This document shows positions 24,102 through 34,882 of a DNA stretch of 64,000 bases, in pieces (positions within the stretch are counted from its first letter, which is position 1; each line of letters starts with the position of its first letter). The stretch spans positions 35,854,699-35,918,698 of the forward strand of contig NC_066581.1 in NCBI RefSeq assembly GCF_024323335.1, written 5' to 3'. The notes beneath the pieces were generated by a model. The model was given only the letters and a program-made list of their open reading frames with translations, ran no database searches and had not been told where the DNA came from. A program made the position numbers and the translations under genes. Origin of the DNA: Lathyrus oleraceus (lineage: Eukaryota > Streptophyta > Magnoliopsida > Fabales > Fabaceae).

Positions 24102-25165
24102 GGTGTTCACCAATCGTCCAATTCTTTCGAGGAGTAACAAGGCGTCCGCCTTCTATTCCCTTTTCGTTTGAATTATTTTTGAAAGTTCTGTTTGTGGATG
24201 TTGAATACGCACGGTAGTGAGGCGTACGCCTCCTACTTGCTTATTCAAGGAATAACGAGGCGTACGCCACCTATTCCTTTATCCAAGTTTATTAGAATGT
24301 ATTAATCGGAAGTCGATAATTTGTGCAATATGGCGTACGCCAATTATCCAAATAATCGAGAGACTGTGAGGCGTACGCCTCCCATCTTTTATCATCCGAG
24401 GTTTAAATTAAGAAAGATATGTTTGGATATTGTATTCGATTTGCGAAGATAGTTTGAATTTTGGATTGGTAGGTTTTGATCGAAAGATGATTTGAGCTTA
24501 CTCGTTTGTGTTTTAAGTTTGATGACGAAGATTCGAGCAATGTGGCGTACGCCAATTATTCGAATAATCGAAAGATAGTGAGGCGTACGCCTCCTATCCT
24601 CTTTTCATCTGAAATGTGGAATTAAAAGGATTTGGAATTTGTAGAAAGATTATGATTTGAAGTTTAATCGGGTGACAAGAACTTGTGCAATATGGCGTAC
24701 GCCAATTGTTCAAGTGCTTGAGAAATAGTGAAGCGTACGCTTACTATCTCCTTTTCATCCCAAATTTATGTTAAGATAAAATCCTTTAAAAGTTAAATGG
24801 TTTGAAAATTGATTTGAATTTGTGTTATATTTTGATTTTGATAAGTGATTTGAAATTGTGAGTTTTAAGATTTGATCGGGTGACAAGAGCTCGTGCAATA
24901 TGGCGTACGCCAATTATTCGAGTACTTGAGAAATAATGAAGCGTACGCTTCCTATCTCCTTTTCATCCCAAGTTATATTTAATAGAAAATTCTTTTTTTT
25001 TAGAAATTGAATGATTTGAAAATTGATTTGAGTTTAGAAAATATATTGATTTGAAAAATTGATTTGAAATTGTATGATTATTAGGGTTTAATCGGGTGAC
25101 AAGAACTCACGCAATATGGCGTACGCCAATTGTTCAAGTGCTTGAGAAATAGTGAAGCGTACGCT
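24102..25165. repeat. Array of paired 12-bp palindromes, 38-bp spacing (LTR3)
   Basis: Exact GCGTACGC cores, as TGGCGTACGCCA, AGGCGTACGCCT or AAGCGTACGCTT, start at 24221/24259, 24332/24370, 24544/24582, 24694/24732, 24902/24940 and 25118/25156. Within each pair the offset is exactly 38 bp. A decayed pair lies at 24102/24141. Between the two palindromes of several modules sits a weaker inverted repeat such as TCAAGTGCTTGA. Confidence 0.9.
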
Positions 25166-27691
25166 TCCTATCTCCTTTTCATCCCAAGTTTATGTTTAAA
25201 AAAAGAAAATGGTTTGGAAAATGGTTTGGATTTGTGTTATAAATGAAATGAATTTATTTTGTGTATTATTTCATCTACTCGATTATTCAATAAACAAGTA
25301 GGTTTCATTGTAAGGAAGCCCAAGAGTAAGCTATGTGAGGTTGATGGCGATGCGAAGAGCAATCGACTTACAAGGGTATTTTGAAATGGGCTCGATATGG
25401 AATCGAGAACTGTATGATGTGATTTTTGAAATTGATTTGTATGATTTTGAAGTAAAATTGAAAGTGATAATGAAAAGATGGTTTGGAATTGGAATGAAAT
25501 GAAATGGTTTTCTAATTAACCAAAATAAATTTCTCAAAATTTGATTGAATTAATTAATTAATTTAACTAAAACTAATCATCAAAATTATTTACTTAAAAA
25601 AAAAAATTATGTTAATTAAAATTAATTAATGTTAATTAATTAATTAAACAACATTTAAATTGATTAATTAAAAAAGAAATATATGATAACATTGATTTAC
25701 AAAACTCGAATCATGGTAGTCACAAAATGTGCTAAAAACCGGTTATGGCGAGATAACAATGATTGATATTATTCGCAACTTCGAAACCCGGTGAAAGTAT
25801 TCTTTTGCTGTATTGGAACTTCTACAGAATAACGACATACAAATGTCGGATTCACCGTAATTAAAATTCAAAGGAATTGTATTGAAATCTAATAACAACC
25901 GTTCTAACTTATCAAATCTGTACAATATAACCATAAAAAATGCGTTAAAAGGTTGAAACAATATATAATACAAAACTATCGGTCACCTTCTAAACTTCAT
26001 CAATTTCAATTTAACTAAGAATATGAAAAATTAAAAGGGATTAAATGGTGTCTTTCCAAAATGTTTTTTACGCTTTCATTCCCTCTCGTCTCAACAACCA
26101 TTGCTAATAGCAAATCACAGCAAATGTAACATCAACATATTAATCCACACATATACACAGCATAAAAAATTACAATAGTCAAAGTTCAGTTTGTCATGAT
26201 AAATCTATAGCATCAACGTAAACCTGTTTAGGTATCCATGAGTTGCACCATACTTTATTCTTAATCAAATTTGAAAGAACAAACCATTTTCAAAATGAAA
26301 AAACAATATTTACATCATAATACTTTTGTACTAACATCAACAAGTCGAAACTCATCAAATATAGAACAAACTGCGTGCAAACAACATCAGTCTTGACTCA
26401 ATTCAAATCTAACAATACCGATGGCCACACGGTTTGATCCACACATACATGATGATTGTGTAGTCAAACACAGACAGTTTATGAGATACAGTTTATATGA
26501 GAGCAACCATTTTCTTTTCTTACTGGACTTGAAAACAACAAGATAGCATCTAGCCTTATTCTGAATGACAATACATGGATTCTTTACAGAATCGGTTACC
26601 GAGTTTAAACATTAAACGACATGTATAATGGAATCGAACTCAAATTTGTACCATCATTATATATTTTTTCCAGAATATTCATCAACAAGAATTGAAACGC
26701 GTGGAACTTGGTTTACCGTAATTACGATGTCAACTGAAGTAGAAACAAGGCGTAACAGCAGCAACAACTTGAAGACTTCGTCCAATCAACGCATTTAGGG
26801 GTTTTTGACTTCGAACCCAGAACTTCAGAAATCCATTCAGCTCGCTTCAAACGGTTGTTCACTGGATGTGAGACGTCATGGCGGCGGCGGATTCTGGTGA
26901 GGTTAGGACCGAATGAAACTTTGCAATGTTTGTAATGCGTCCAAAGTTGAATACCGACCCTGACTCAGACTAGCAATAATGGTAGTGAGCTGCAAACATC
27001 AGGCAACAACAATCCGGTAACAAAATCAAACAACAACAATCGAGTAATGTAAAGGCAAGATTAAAAACGGTTCCGTTGTTATCATCGGATTGATGGTGTA
27101 TGAGTGGCGGCGGAGTAAGGGTTACGGTTTATGGGTTGAATGAAGGTGATGTTTGGAAGCGATGATGGAGGTCGCGTGGTGGGTTTATTTGTTGGTGGAA
27201 GGAGGCGATTTGGGGCTTGAGTAGCGATTGAGACGGCGAAGGTTTTGGGTGGGTTGCGAGCTCGCGGTCGGCGAAGTGAGGGTTTCGTTGGAGCGATTTA
27301 AGGTTTTCGTGAGGGTGGATAGCGGTTGAAATGAGGGTTTGTGAGATGACGGTGGTGAATGAAAATGGAGAGGAGGACGGCGGCTGGTGTTGGTTGAGGG
27401 AGAAAAATGGGTTTCGTGGTCACTGAGAGGAAACAGTATTATTTTTTAATTTCTTTTTCTTTCTTTGAGAGAATGGAGAGAAGGTAGGTGAGGTGCGTGT
27501 GGTAGTGAAGAGACGGAGAGGAAATTTCCGAGAGTGAGAGGATGGTGAGGTAGCGGCGGATAGGGTTTTGTGAGATATCTGAGAGAGTGAGTGAGGAGAG
27601 TGAGAGATGGAAGGGTTTTTGTGCTGTTGAGGGAGTGAGAGCGTGAGAGAGATCTTTTCTCAGAGATTCCCTGTGATAATGCATACGCCCT

Positions 27692-27701
27692 CTTTTTATC
27701 C
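27692..27701 (-). promoter_or_regulatory. Putative TATA box of the TR-GAG LTR (GGATAAAAAG)
   Basis: The sense sequence GGATAAAAAG is followed within about 40-60 bp by a long pyrimidine-rich run (CTCTCTC type), as in many plant LTR leaders. The same box is at 2966-2975 in LTR1. If correct, U3 is about 0.7 kb and R plus U5 about 4.2 kb, an unusually long transcribed LTR part. The start site is inferred only. Confidence 0.4.
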
Positions 27702-27886
27702 TTTTCTTTTTTGTTTTATTCAGTATGTGCTGAGGAATGAGAGTGGAAGAGTGGAATGTGAGTGGGAATTTAGTGGGGTGAGGTGTCTGGCAGACCGTTG
27801 GGAGTGTTTTCCTTGGATTCCTCCCTTTTTTATTATTTCTTTTTTTTGTTTTTTATGTAAGTAAAGTAAAAAGGATCCAATGGACC

Positions 27887-27927
<41 letters not shown>

Positions 27928-28387
27928 TATTTATAATAAATTATAAAAAAAACTAACTAATAATTATTTTTAAACTAACTAATATCTAAACTAACTAATA
28001 TTTAAAAACTAACCAATATTAAAAAAAATTAACTAATTCTTAATTAAATAACTAATATTTTTTTAAAACACTAACTAATTTTAATATTATTCTAAAAAAT
28101 ATTTGACCAATTAAAAATAAAAATCGAGTACAAATTTTAATTCGAAAAAATAAATCAGTCACACTAAAATTGTCAGCACAAAACCTATTTATTAAAAATA
28201 CAGTCTTTCCTCAAATTTTAACGATTCAACCGATTTTTCTGTATTCTCAAATAAATTTATTCTGACTGACATTTTAGGTATTATTCGTGATGCAATGTAT
28301 GCAATGGTATGTATATGATGCAAAGATAAAAAATGAAAACGATTTTATGAAAATTTAAATATGCCCGGACAAAATTGGGGTATGACA

Positions 28388-29368
28388 GTAAGAACAAAAT
28401 TTGTTCTACAACAGATTCCAGGATTTTGATGATAACAAAGGATGAAACCAAAAATGGCACTCTAACGAAAATTTTCTAAGTGTGCAGGACTCTGAACAAG
28501 AACAAAGGAATCTGATCGCTTTATCAGATACAGAATCGAATCAGATACAAAGTACCAGAAGATCAGATGCATCTAAAGAAGAAGCGCACTTTAGAAGTTC
28601 TGTCTCTGAGCAAAACAGCATAGCAGAATACCAGAAGCTCTAAACTTCCTCTGGAATCAACGCTGATGATCTAAAAGACCAGGACTATCAGAAGCTCTGA
28701 TGTCACATCACAACAATCTCAGATTAACAGAGTTAACGCAGATTCTGACGAAGAATCTCCTTATCCAGAAAGAGTAACGGAAACTACAACTTCAAATGGA
28801 AAGAAATTATATTTGGAAAGAAGTTATTCAGGGAGACAAATTTGTGTTGGCAAGAAACACAGTAGTTATGGCATTAAACTCTCATCAAAGACAAATATTC
28901 TGCCATCACTACAACGGTCCTTTCATCACTATATAAAGGACGGCAAACTTCTTTGAGAGACACACCTGAACGCACAGAAAAACTCTACTCTCTCTCTTAG
29001 TCTTTCACGAGTTGTTGCTCATATGTGAAATCACTTGCTTGCTCTAAATTACTGTAATATTTGCTTTATCTTAGAAGCACTTTAGATTACAATTTTCTTT
29101 TGCTAAATTGATTTTGTTCCTCAAGTGACTCTGCGCAGTCTGTATACTTGGGAGGACTAAGAGATCTTTCTCTTAGACGTTGGTTGTAATAATCTTTCAA
29201 GATTAGTGGATTAAGTCCTTTTTGAAGGCGAAATCACCTTGGCCGGGTGGACTGGAGTAGCTTTGTGTTATAAGCGAACCAGTATAAAATCCTGTGTGTT
29301 CTTATTCTGCAAAAACGCTTATTTTCCAAAACAATTCAAACCCCCCTTTCTTGTTTTTCTCACCTTCA
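28388..29368 (+). repeat. SIRE/Maximus-like Ty1/copia LTR, left end lost
   Basis: Plus-strand LTR-like sequence with the phrase GATTTTGATGATAACAAAGG near its start, a TATA box, a CT-rich leader and an end rich in C (AACCCCCCTTTCTTG, then TTTTTCTCACCTTCA). It begins exactly at the LTR3 boundary, so the TR-GAG array probably inserted near its start. No copia coding sequence and no primer site follow it, so it is a solo or truncated LTR. The family name rests on remembered features. Confidence 0.6.
28930..28937 (+). promoter_or_regulatory. TATA box of the copia-like LTR
   Basis: TATATAAA, followed by a CT-rich stretch from about 28980 that is typical of a transcript leader. Confidence 0.6.
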
Positions 29369-29636
29369 TCTCTCTCTCTCGATCTCTCTCTCTCTCTCAC
29401 TCACTCAAAGCCTTCATTCGTAGCAGCTAGCACTGAGATTGAAGGAATCTGTTCATTTGGACTGAGTAGAGGCGTTGTCTTCGTTCAACATTCGTGATCG
29501 CTCCGTAGATCTGCATCAAAGGTTACAATCGCCACAAGAGGTAACAATTATATCATTGATCATGCCCATTCGTAAGGATCACTAAAGGAGAAATTTTAAA
29601 TTCCGCTGCGTTATGGATCGCTCTTCTCCTTCAATT
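29369..29636 (+). repeat. LTR-end-like scrap with CT microsatellite
   Basis: (CT)n at about 29370-29400, then unique sequence ending CTTCTCCTTCA followed by ATTG, which looks like an LTR end and the first bases of a tRNA-Met-type primer site (ATTGGTATCAGAG), cut off there. Element of origin unknown. Two short overlapping ORFs start in the preceding LTR; neither has a recognisable domain. Confidence 0.4.
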
Positions 29637-30263
29637 GTATGGTAGGAGGTGTAGAACTTATTTGTGTTAGTATGAGTCGGGCGACGTTTTGGGCTTGGAC
29701 CTGAGATTGTTCACTAGACGACTGAAAAGATCAAGATGATCCAAGAAAAGATGAAAGCATCGTAGAGTCGTCAGAAAAGTTACCATGACAAGAGGAGGAA
29801 AACGCTTGAGCTCCAGGAGGGAGATCACATGTTTTTGAGGGTTACGCTGGTAGCTAGTGTTGGTCGAGCTTTAATGTCTCGAAAGCTTACACCGTATTTT
29901 GTTGCCCCGTACCGGATTTTACAAAGGATAAGAGAGGTGGCCTATAGGATTTTTTTGCTGTCGCTGCTTGCTAATCTTCATGATATGTTTCACGTGTCTC
30001 AGTTGAGGAGATATATTTCGGATCCATCTCATGTGATTCAAGTGGATGATATGTAGGTGGGAGATAATCTGACTGTTGATGTATCACCTGTGTAGATAGA
30101 GGATCAGGAAGTGAAACTGATTCATGGTAAAGAGGTTGCCTTGGTGAAGGTAGTTTTGGGTGGACCAGCTGGTGGGAGCATGACTTGAGAACGTGAGAAG
30201 CAGATGAAGGAGTCGTATCCGACTCTATTTTCCTCAAGTGATTTTCGAGGGCGAAAATTTCTT
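29637..30263 (+). pseudogene. C-terminal integrase remnant of a Tekay-like Ty3/gypsy element
   Basis: Conceptual translation in shifting frames gives the end of a chromovirus-type integrase: YGRRCR, then YHDKRRK-like, EGDHVFLRVT, a GRALMSRKLTPYFVAPYRILQ-like block, ANLHDMFHVSQLRRY, DPSHVIQVDD and a YPTLFSS-like end. An in-frame TAG replaces a Trp codon early on, and several frameshifts break the rest; the longest open piece is 75 aa (29829-30056). The catalytic core, RT and gag are missing on the left. It directly precedes the polypurine tract and 3' LTR, which fixes its orientation. Confidence 0.8.
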
Positions 30264-30277
30264 AAGTGGGGGAGAGT
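30264..30277 (+). promoter_or_regulatory. Polypurine tract of the plus-strand Tekay-like element
   Basis: AAGTGGGGGAGAGT immediately before the LTR start TGTAACACCC. Confidence 0.85.
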
Positions 30278-31706
30278 TGTAACACCCTGAATTTAATTAA
30301 TTAGTTAGTTTGAATTATTTAGATTTTTATATGATTAATGTGTGTTTTAAATTAATTGTGTATGATTGTGGGGGTAGGTATCCTTGAAATAGAAGTATGG
30401 AGGGAGTAAGAGTTTGGTATAGTTGTTGATAATTAATTAGAATTTTAATTAGTGATTGAAATAAATAGAATTAAATAAATAAATAAATAAAAATCACTAG
30501 AATATGAGCATCTTAATTAAATAATGAAATTTAGTTATTTTATTTATTTAATGGGGATAATGAGAATTTTTAATAATTAGCCTATTTTATTTAATTGGTT
30601 GGAATAAAATAGAAGAGTAGAAATAGTATGGAGAAAAAGAAGAATATTATTGGTATTATTTTATTAAAAGAAAATTAGAGTCAAGAGGGGTATGATGGTA
30701 AATAATATGATAAGTGAGGGTAATGGTGGAAGTTCCTAATTGAGGGGGATTACGTTAATGATAAAAAAGGTTTGTAAGAGAGTTTGGTGGGTTTTACGTA
30801 AAATAGGTTTTTGTGGTGAGAAGAGGCAAGGGATAGGGTTAAAAGAAAACTCCATTGTTAGAGCTTGAAGTGTGCATCTTGTTGGAAAATCTAAGGTAAG
30901 GGTGAGAATTTGTTGCAATAGTAAAGGGTATGATAGAATGATAGAATGGAGAAACCCTTAACCTCCTTAGAGTTGGGGGTTTTGATTCATAATTTTGAAT
31001 TTGGATGCTATGGTGATTATTATATGATTATGATATGATGAATTTCATGTGTCTTGCTTGTGTTTAGTTTTCTGTTTTGATAATTAAATTTATATTCACC
31101 ATTGTTGCAATTTCAAAGGTTTTAGGTATAATGTTAAAGTTGTGATTAAATTATTTAATTATGTTAAAACTATAAATTAATAATATTCACATGCTTACTG
31201 TATTAATAAATGTATTGGTTTATATGTTTGGTTGATGAATCGTTGCATTGTTGTAATATCATTGTGTGATAATTATGTTGTTATGTCGATGATGTTAAGA
31301 TGTTGATGAGTTGTTGTTATTTGTTGATATTATTCATGTGGTAACATGAATTGGTTGTTGCATGATGAATGGTGTGATGCATGATGAATAATGTGATGCA
31401 TAAATGATGAGATGTGTGTGGGGATCCTTTAAGTGAACCTTATTGTGTTAATGCATGTTATTTGAGAGTCATGCATCTTGATGTACGGGATTCGGTCCAA
31501 TTTCGGTAAGTCTCAATTCTATGGTGATGGATCGAGTGCGAGTAGCTAATTCTTATTATGAGGGATTAGTGAAGCATTATATATGTTGATGGTAACGATT
31601 TTTGGTGAGCCTCGATCCCATAGTGATGGATCGGGTGCGAGTAGCTAATTCCTATTATGGGGGATTAGTGAAGCGTTACCTATGGTGATGGTAGCGATTT
31701 TGGTGT
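30278..31706 (+). repeat. 3' LTR of the plus-strand Tekay-like element, left part
   Basis: Starts TGTAACACCC after the polypurine tract and runs to about 31706, where the outer Ogre-like element interrupts it. It resumes at 58413-59366. AT-rich, with AAAT/TGATG-rich microsatellite-like stretches and a tandem duplication of about 99 bp (31523 and 31622, GTGATGGATCG phrases). The same sequence is inverted at 62514-64000. Confidence 0.85.
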
Positions 31707-32675
31707 ATCCCACAAGCAAAGTGGAATATCCAGCGAGCTATCCCTGCAAAAGTCATGTGATCCTTCACAAAAACTCAACAAAAGGGTTAGTGAAACAAGA
31801 TAAGGATTAGGAGAAAACATGTTATGACAAACGTAAGTCAGATTAGAGCAAAACAGTATGGTTTTTCATGGATAACAGTATGGTTTCAAAAACCTCAAAC
31901 CCTGTGGCATACACTTCAGAAATTAAACGATTAAGCATTCAAGGCATTATTTATACATTCATACATAATTATGAACCCGTGGGCAAAAACCTAATGAAAT
32001 TCATCCATCATACCTCAAACATTCAGAGTGTTCAACTTCAAAGCACAAAGGTAATGGGAATAAGGGCAAACCTGATTGGAGAGATCGGTTGAAATCAAAT
32101 GGCACGGCTGAATTTGCAAACCAATGTTAGGGTTTGCTTGAGCTGAAAGTGTGTGAGTCAGAATGAACCTTTCAGAGTTGCCTGGAGGTTGCTCTGAACT
32201 CTGTTATCTCTTCTCTCACTATCTTTTTCCCAGACAGGGTAATAGGAATAGAAAAATGCCTTTTGTTTCACTGAAACTCTGAATTTATAACCTGATTTTT
32301 GTGGACATGTGGGCTCAAATGAGAGAGGTCCAAGTCCAAGATGTATTTATTTATTTATTTATTTATTTATTTTTCAAAACACGTGGGCTTCGCCTAGCGA
32401 GCATGACAGCTCATGAACGAACCTTTGCTCCTTCAAGATTAACGTTTTGACTGACGAATAGACCCCTGTTGGAAGTAACTCAAGTCTTTCCCTTGTGTTG
32501 ACTGGTCATCTAAATAGAGCCCACAAATTGTCCTGGATGATGTTCAAGCTTCTTGGATCCGATTCCGATTACCATGATGAAATGCAAATGCTAAATGACC
32601 TAAAAATGAATGCATGCATGAGGTGTAAAGCGTATGCTTCCAAGAAAAATGAAGGGTAAATTTTGGGGTATTACA
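31705..32675 (-). repeat. 3' LTR of the outer element, truncated
   Basis: Matches 57454-58412 of the 5' LTR. The distal 756 bp are missing and the remnant joins Tekay-like LTR sequence with a 2-bp overlap (GT). About 25 bp of Tekay LTR are missing at the junction too, judging by the inverted copy at 63400-63460. A (TTTA)n tract at about 32343-32372 is longer than in the other LTR. Confidence 0.88.
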
Positions 32676-32690
32676 GCTGCCCCTATTCAA
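32676..32690 (-). promoter_or_regulatory. Polypurine tract of the outer element
   Basis: Sense TTGAATAGGGGCAGC directly before the LTR start TGTAATACCCC. Confidence 0.85.
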
Positions 32691-32859
32691 TCAACTGGAG
32701 ACCTGGAAAGAAGATAGCAGCGGCTTTCGTGCTTTCGAGGTATCAAGGGATTGAATACAATAAAAGCCCGAAAATTTGCACTGAAGTGAAGTGAAGTAAC
32801 AATGCCTGTCAGAATCGGCAAAGAGGTGGTCTTGAAAGAAGAATCCGTCTGGTACGGTG

Positions 32860-33660
32860 AGAGTCAGTCTGAATACCGAAAAAGAATGTTAACCTGGATA
32901 CCAAAATAAATGGTAACACAGAAATAACCATGGCCTGAATGCCGCTCATCAGTCTGAATACCGAAAAAAACTTCGATCTGAACATCGGGAGATATAAGAT
33001 TATTAATATCGGTCTGAACACCGAGAGGCTGGCCTGAATGCCACAAGTTGCGTCGACCTGAACGTCGGAAACTTCTTCGATCTGAACATCGGAAAACTGG
33101 CCTGAACGCCACAAGTTGCATCGACCTGAACGTCGGAAACTTCTTCGATCTGAACATCGGAAAACTGGCCTAAACGCCACAAGTTGCATCGACCTGAACG
33201 TCGGAAACTTCTTTGATCTGAACATCGGAAAACTGGCCTGAACGCCACAAGTTGCATCGACCTGAACGTCGGAAACTTCTTCGATCTGAACATCGGAAAG
33301 CTGGCCTGAACGCCACAAGTTGCATCGACCTGAACATCGGAAACTTCTTCGATCTGAACATCGGAAAACTGGCCTGAACGCCACAAGTTGCATCGACCTG
33401 AACGTTGGAAACTTCTTCGATCTGAACATCGGAAAACTGGCCTGAACGCCACAAGTTGCATCGACCTGAACGTCGGAAACTTCTTCGATCTGAACATCGG
33501 AAAACTGGCCTGAACGCCACTTCGGTCTGAATACCGGAAACTTCATGCCTGTCAGCATCGGCAGAAATAGGGAACGATAATAGAGGCGGCGCATGGGCCA
33601 ATGACACTTGCTGGGGATAACAAAGGTAAGTCATGAACAATCTTCAGTCTGAGTACTGGA
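32860..33660 (-). repeat. 3' UTR array of 68-bp repeats built of CTGAAC-loop hairpins (outer element)
   Basis: Seven tandem 68-bp units (anchors at 33053, 33121, 33189, 33257, 33325, 33393, 33461) with degenerate flanks. Each unit holds three inverted repeats round the same hexamer: CGAC-CTGAAC-GTCG, CGAT-CTGAAC-ATCG and GGC-CTGAAC-GCC. Flanking variants are CGGT-CTGAAC-ACCG near 33012 and CAGT-CTGAGT-ACTG near 33645. The repeat lacks stops in all three minus frames and so makes several overlapping ORFs of up to 261 aa; these look like a by-product, with no known domain. Confidence 0.88.
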
Positions 33661-34880
33661 AACAACTTCTGGCTTATCACTTGGGATACCGAGAATGTTT
33701 TATGCTTACATGCGTATGTTTGAGTTTTTCAATGGCGTAATGCTCCATGAAAATGGAAATGCTACGCGATTTGGGAGGATGCAATGCAATATGATTCTAC
33801 ATGCAGGGATGCGAAATGCTGGGTAGAATGCCAAACTGAGGCAAGGGGATCTGCTGGGGAAATGATCACCATCTTCTGGACCCTGGCAAGGCTGCTGGAG
33901 ATGCACAGCGCAAAGAATTATGTGGGGAAATGACCCGTCACACGGTGTTCTAGCAATGACGAAATACCGAGATTCTGACTGGGGAGAGAACGACACTGAA
34001 AACCTGTTGTTGGGGAAAGCGATAGTGGTTCTGGCAACCACGATCTGCGAGAGATGACTCAGCAGGGGAAGCAAACACCGATACGGTACCGAGGTTCTGC
34101 TTCAAGGAAAGAAACCATGGATCTGGCATTGGGATTATCGATCTGGCCTCGAACTCTGAGGAGCAGCCGCTTCTGCTGGGAAGATACAGTCTGGCACTGT
34201 CAACTCCGCTGGGGGTATATAGTCTGACACTGTAAACTCTACTGGGGAGTGTATAATCTGAAACCACCGCTTGGGGGGGGGGGGTACAGTGGTGAGAACC
34301 TGCTGGGGATTGAAGAATCCGACGCTCTGATCAGCTCTGCAGGGATAAGATACCGAATTCGTCTGTTGGGGAAAACATTCACGATCATCTGCAGGGGATT
34401 TTAAGGAAATGCCCCGAGGGTACCTGTTCTGAATAGACGATCCAAAGCACTTAAAATTTACAGCAATTTTAGATGTTTATTAAGCATGTGCCTGTAAAGC
34501 TCTTATGTGTCATGATGCAATGTTTATCAAAAAATTCGGATGTCATTTTTGCAAACAAAACAGAAAAATGAAAATGAAAACAGAGATATACTGAATAACA
34601 TGATTTTATTGATTGAACGGCCTCTGAATAGACATTTACATCAGGAAGCAATCCCTGGAAAGAGGTAATCGCACAACAGATAAAAACAGACATTAACGTA
34701 ATGGCAATGTGAAATGGATTTCTATTGGGTTCCAATTCTGCTATAACTTGCTCGACATCAAGATCCTCCAGAAGATCAGCTTTCTGAAAAGAGTGATTGG
34801 ACTGTTTCCTATCCTTCAAAAGTTTCCAGTCATTGACACGAGATGAGATTCAGAACTACTCAGATCGCAGTCATTCGTTT
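33661..34880 (-). other. Remaining 3' UTR of the outer element
   Basis: Non-coding. Between about 33840 and 34400 a phrase like CTGCTGGGGA recurs with short inverted repeats round CTGGC: GTGGTT-CTGGC-AACCAC (34025-34041) and ACAGT-CTGGC-ACTGT (34186-34200). A G run lies near 34270. ORFs of 105-122 aa here show no domain. Confidence 0.6.
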
Positions 34881-34882
34881 AA

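Larger units (their letters stand above)
1..28387 (-). mobile_element. Tandem gag-only Ogre-like retrotransposon (TR-GAG type), three LTRs and two internal regions
   Basis: Read on the minus strand, this is LTR3, internal copy 2, LTR2, internal copy 1, LTR1. Each internal region starts at a primer-binding site next to an LTR end and finishes in a polypurine tract before the next TGTCATACCCC. The internals (3642-10228 and 16806-23392) lie 13,164 bp apart and differ at only about ten positions by eye. They encode gag and nothing else: no protease, RT, RNase H or integrase. Gag plus LTRs without pol is the TR-GAG class; the gag sequence, 5-kb LTR and primer-site type place it with Ogre/Tat elements. 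The shared middle LTR suggests unequal recombination between LTRs. The left end lies outside the window, so only one candidate target-site base set (GTAAG, 28388-28392) is visible. Confidence 0.85.
23393..28387 (-). repeat. LTR3 (5' LTR of copy 2), complete, 4,995 bp
   Basis: Complete LTR with TG...CA ends on the minus strand (TGTCATACCCC to ATGCGACA). A length near 5 kb is typical of pea and vetch Ogre LTRs. It carries six perfect and one decayed palindrome pair (24102-25165), a (TA)n tract near 27888-27922, a TATA-like box near 27692 and, at its U5 end, a block conserved with the other two families (near GGTTCGGGAG and TTAGCACCCC on the plus strand). Confidence 0.92.

Noticed and set aside
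29239..29497. Two short ORFs across the copia LTR end
   Set aside because: They cross the LTR boundary and a CT microsatellite; no homology recognised.
30736..30918. 60-aa ORF in the Tekay-like LTR
   Set aside because: No domain; LTR sequence with decayed copies on the other strand lacking the frame.
32809..33594. 261-aa ORF as a repeat-protein gene
   Set aside because: All three minus frames are open through the 68-bp unit, no domain, and the array belongs to the 3' UTR.
33706..34819. ORFs of 105-122 aa in the outer 3' UTR
   Set aside because: No domain, low conservation potential and typical length for chance ORFs.
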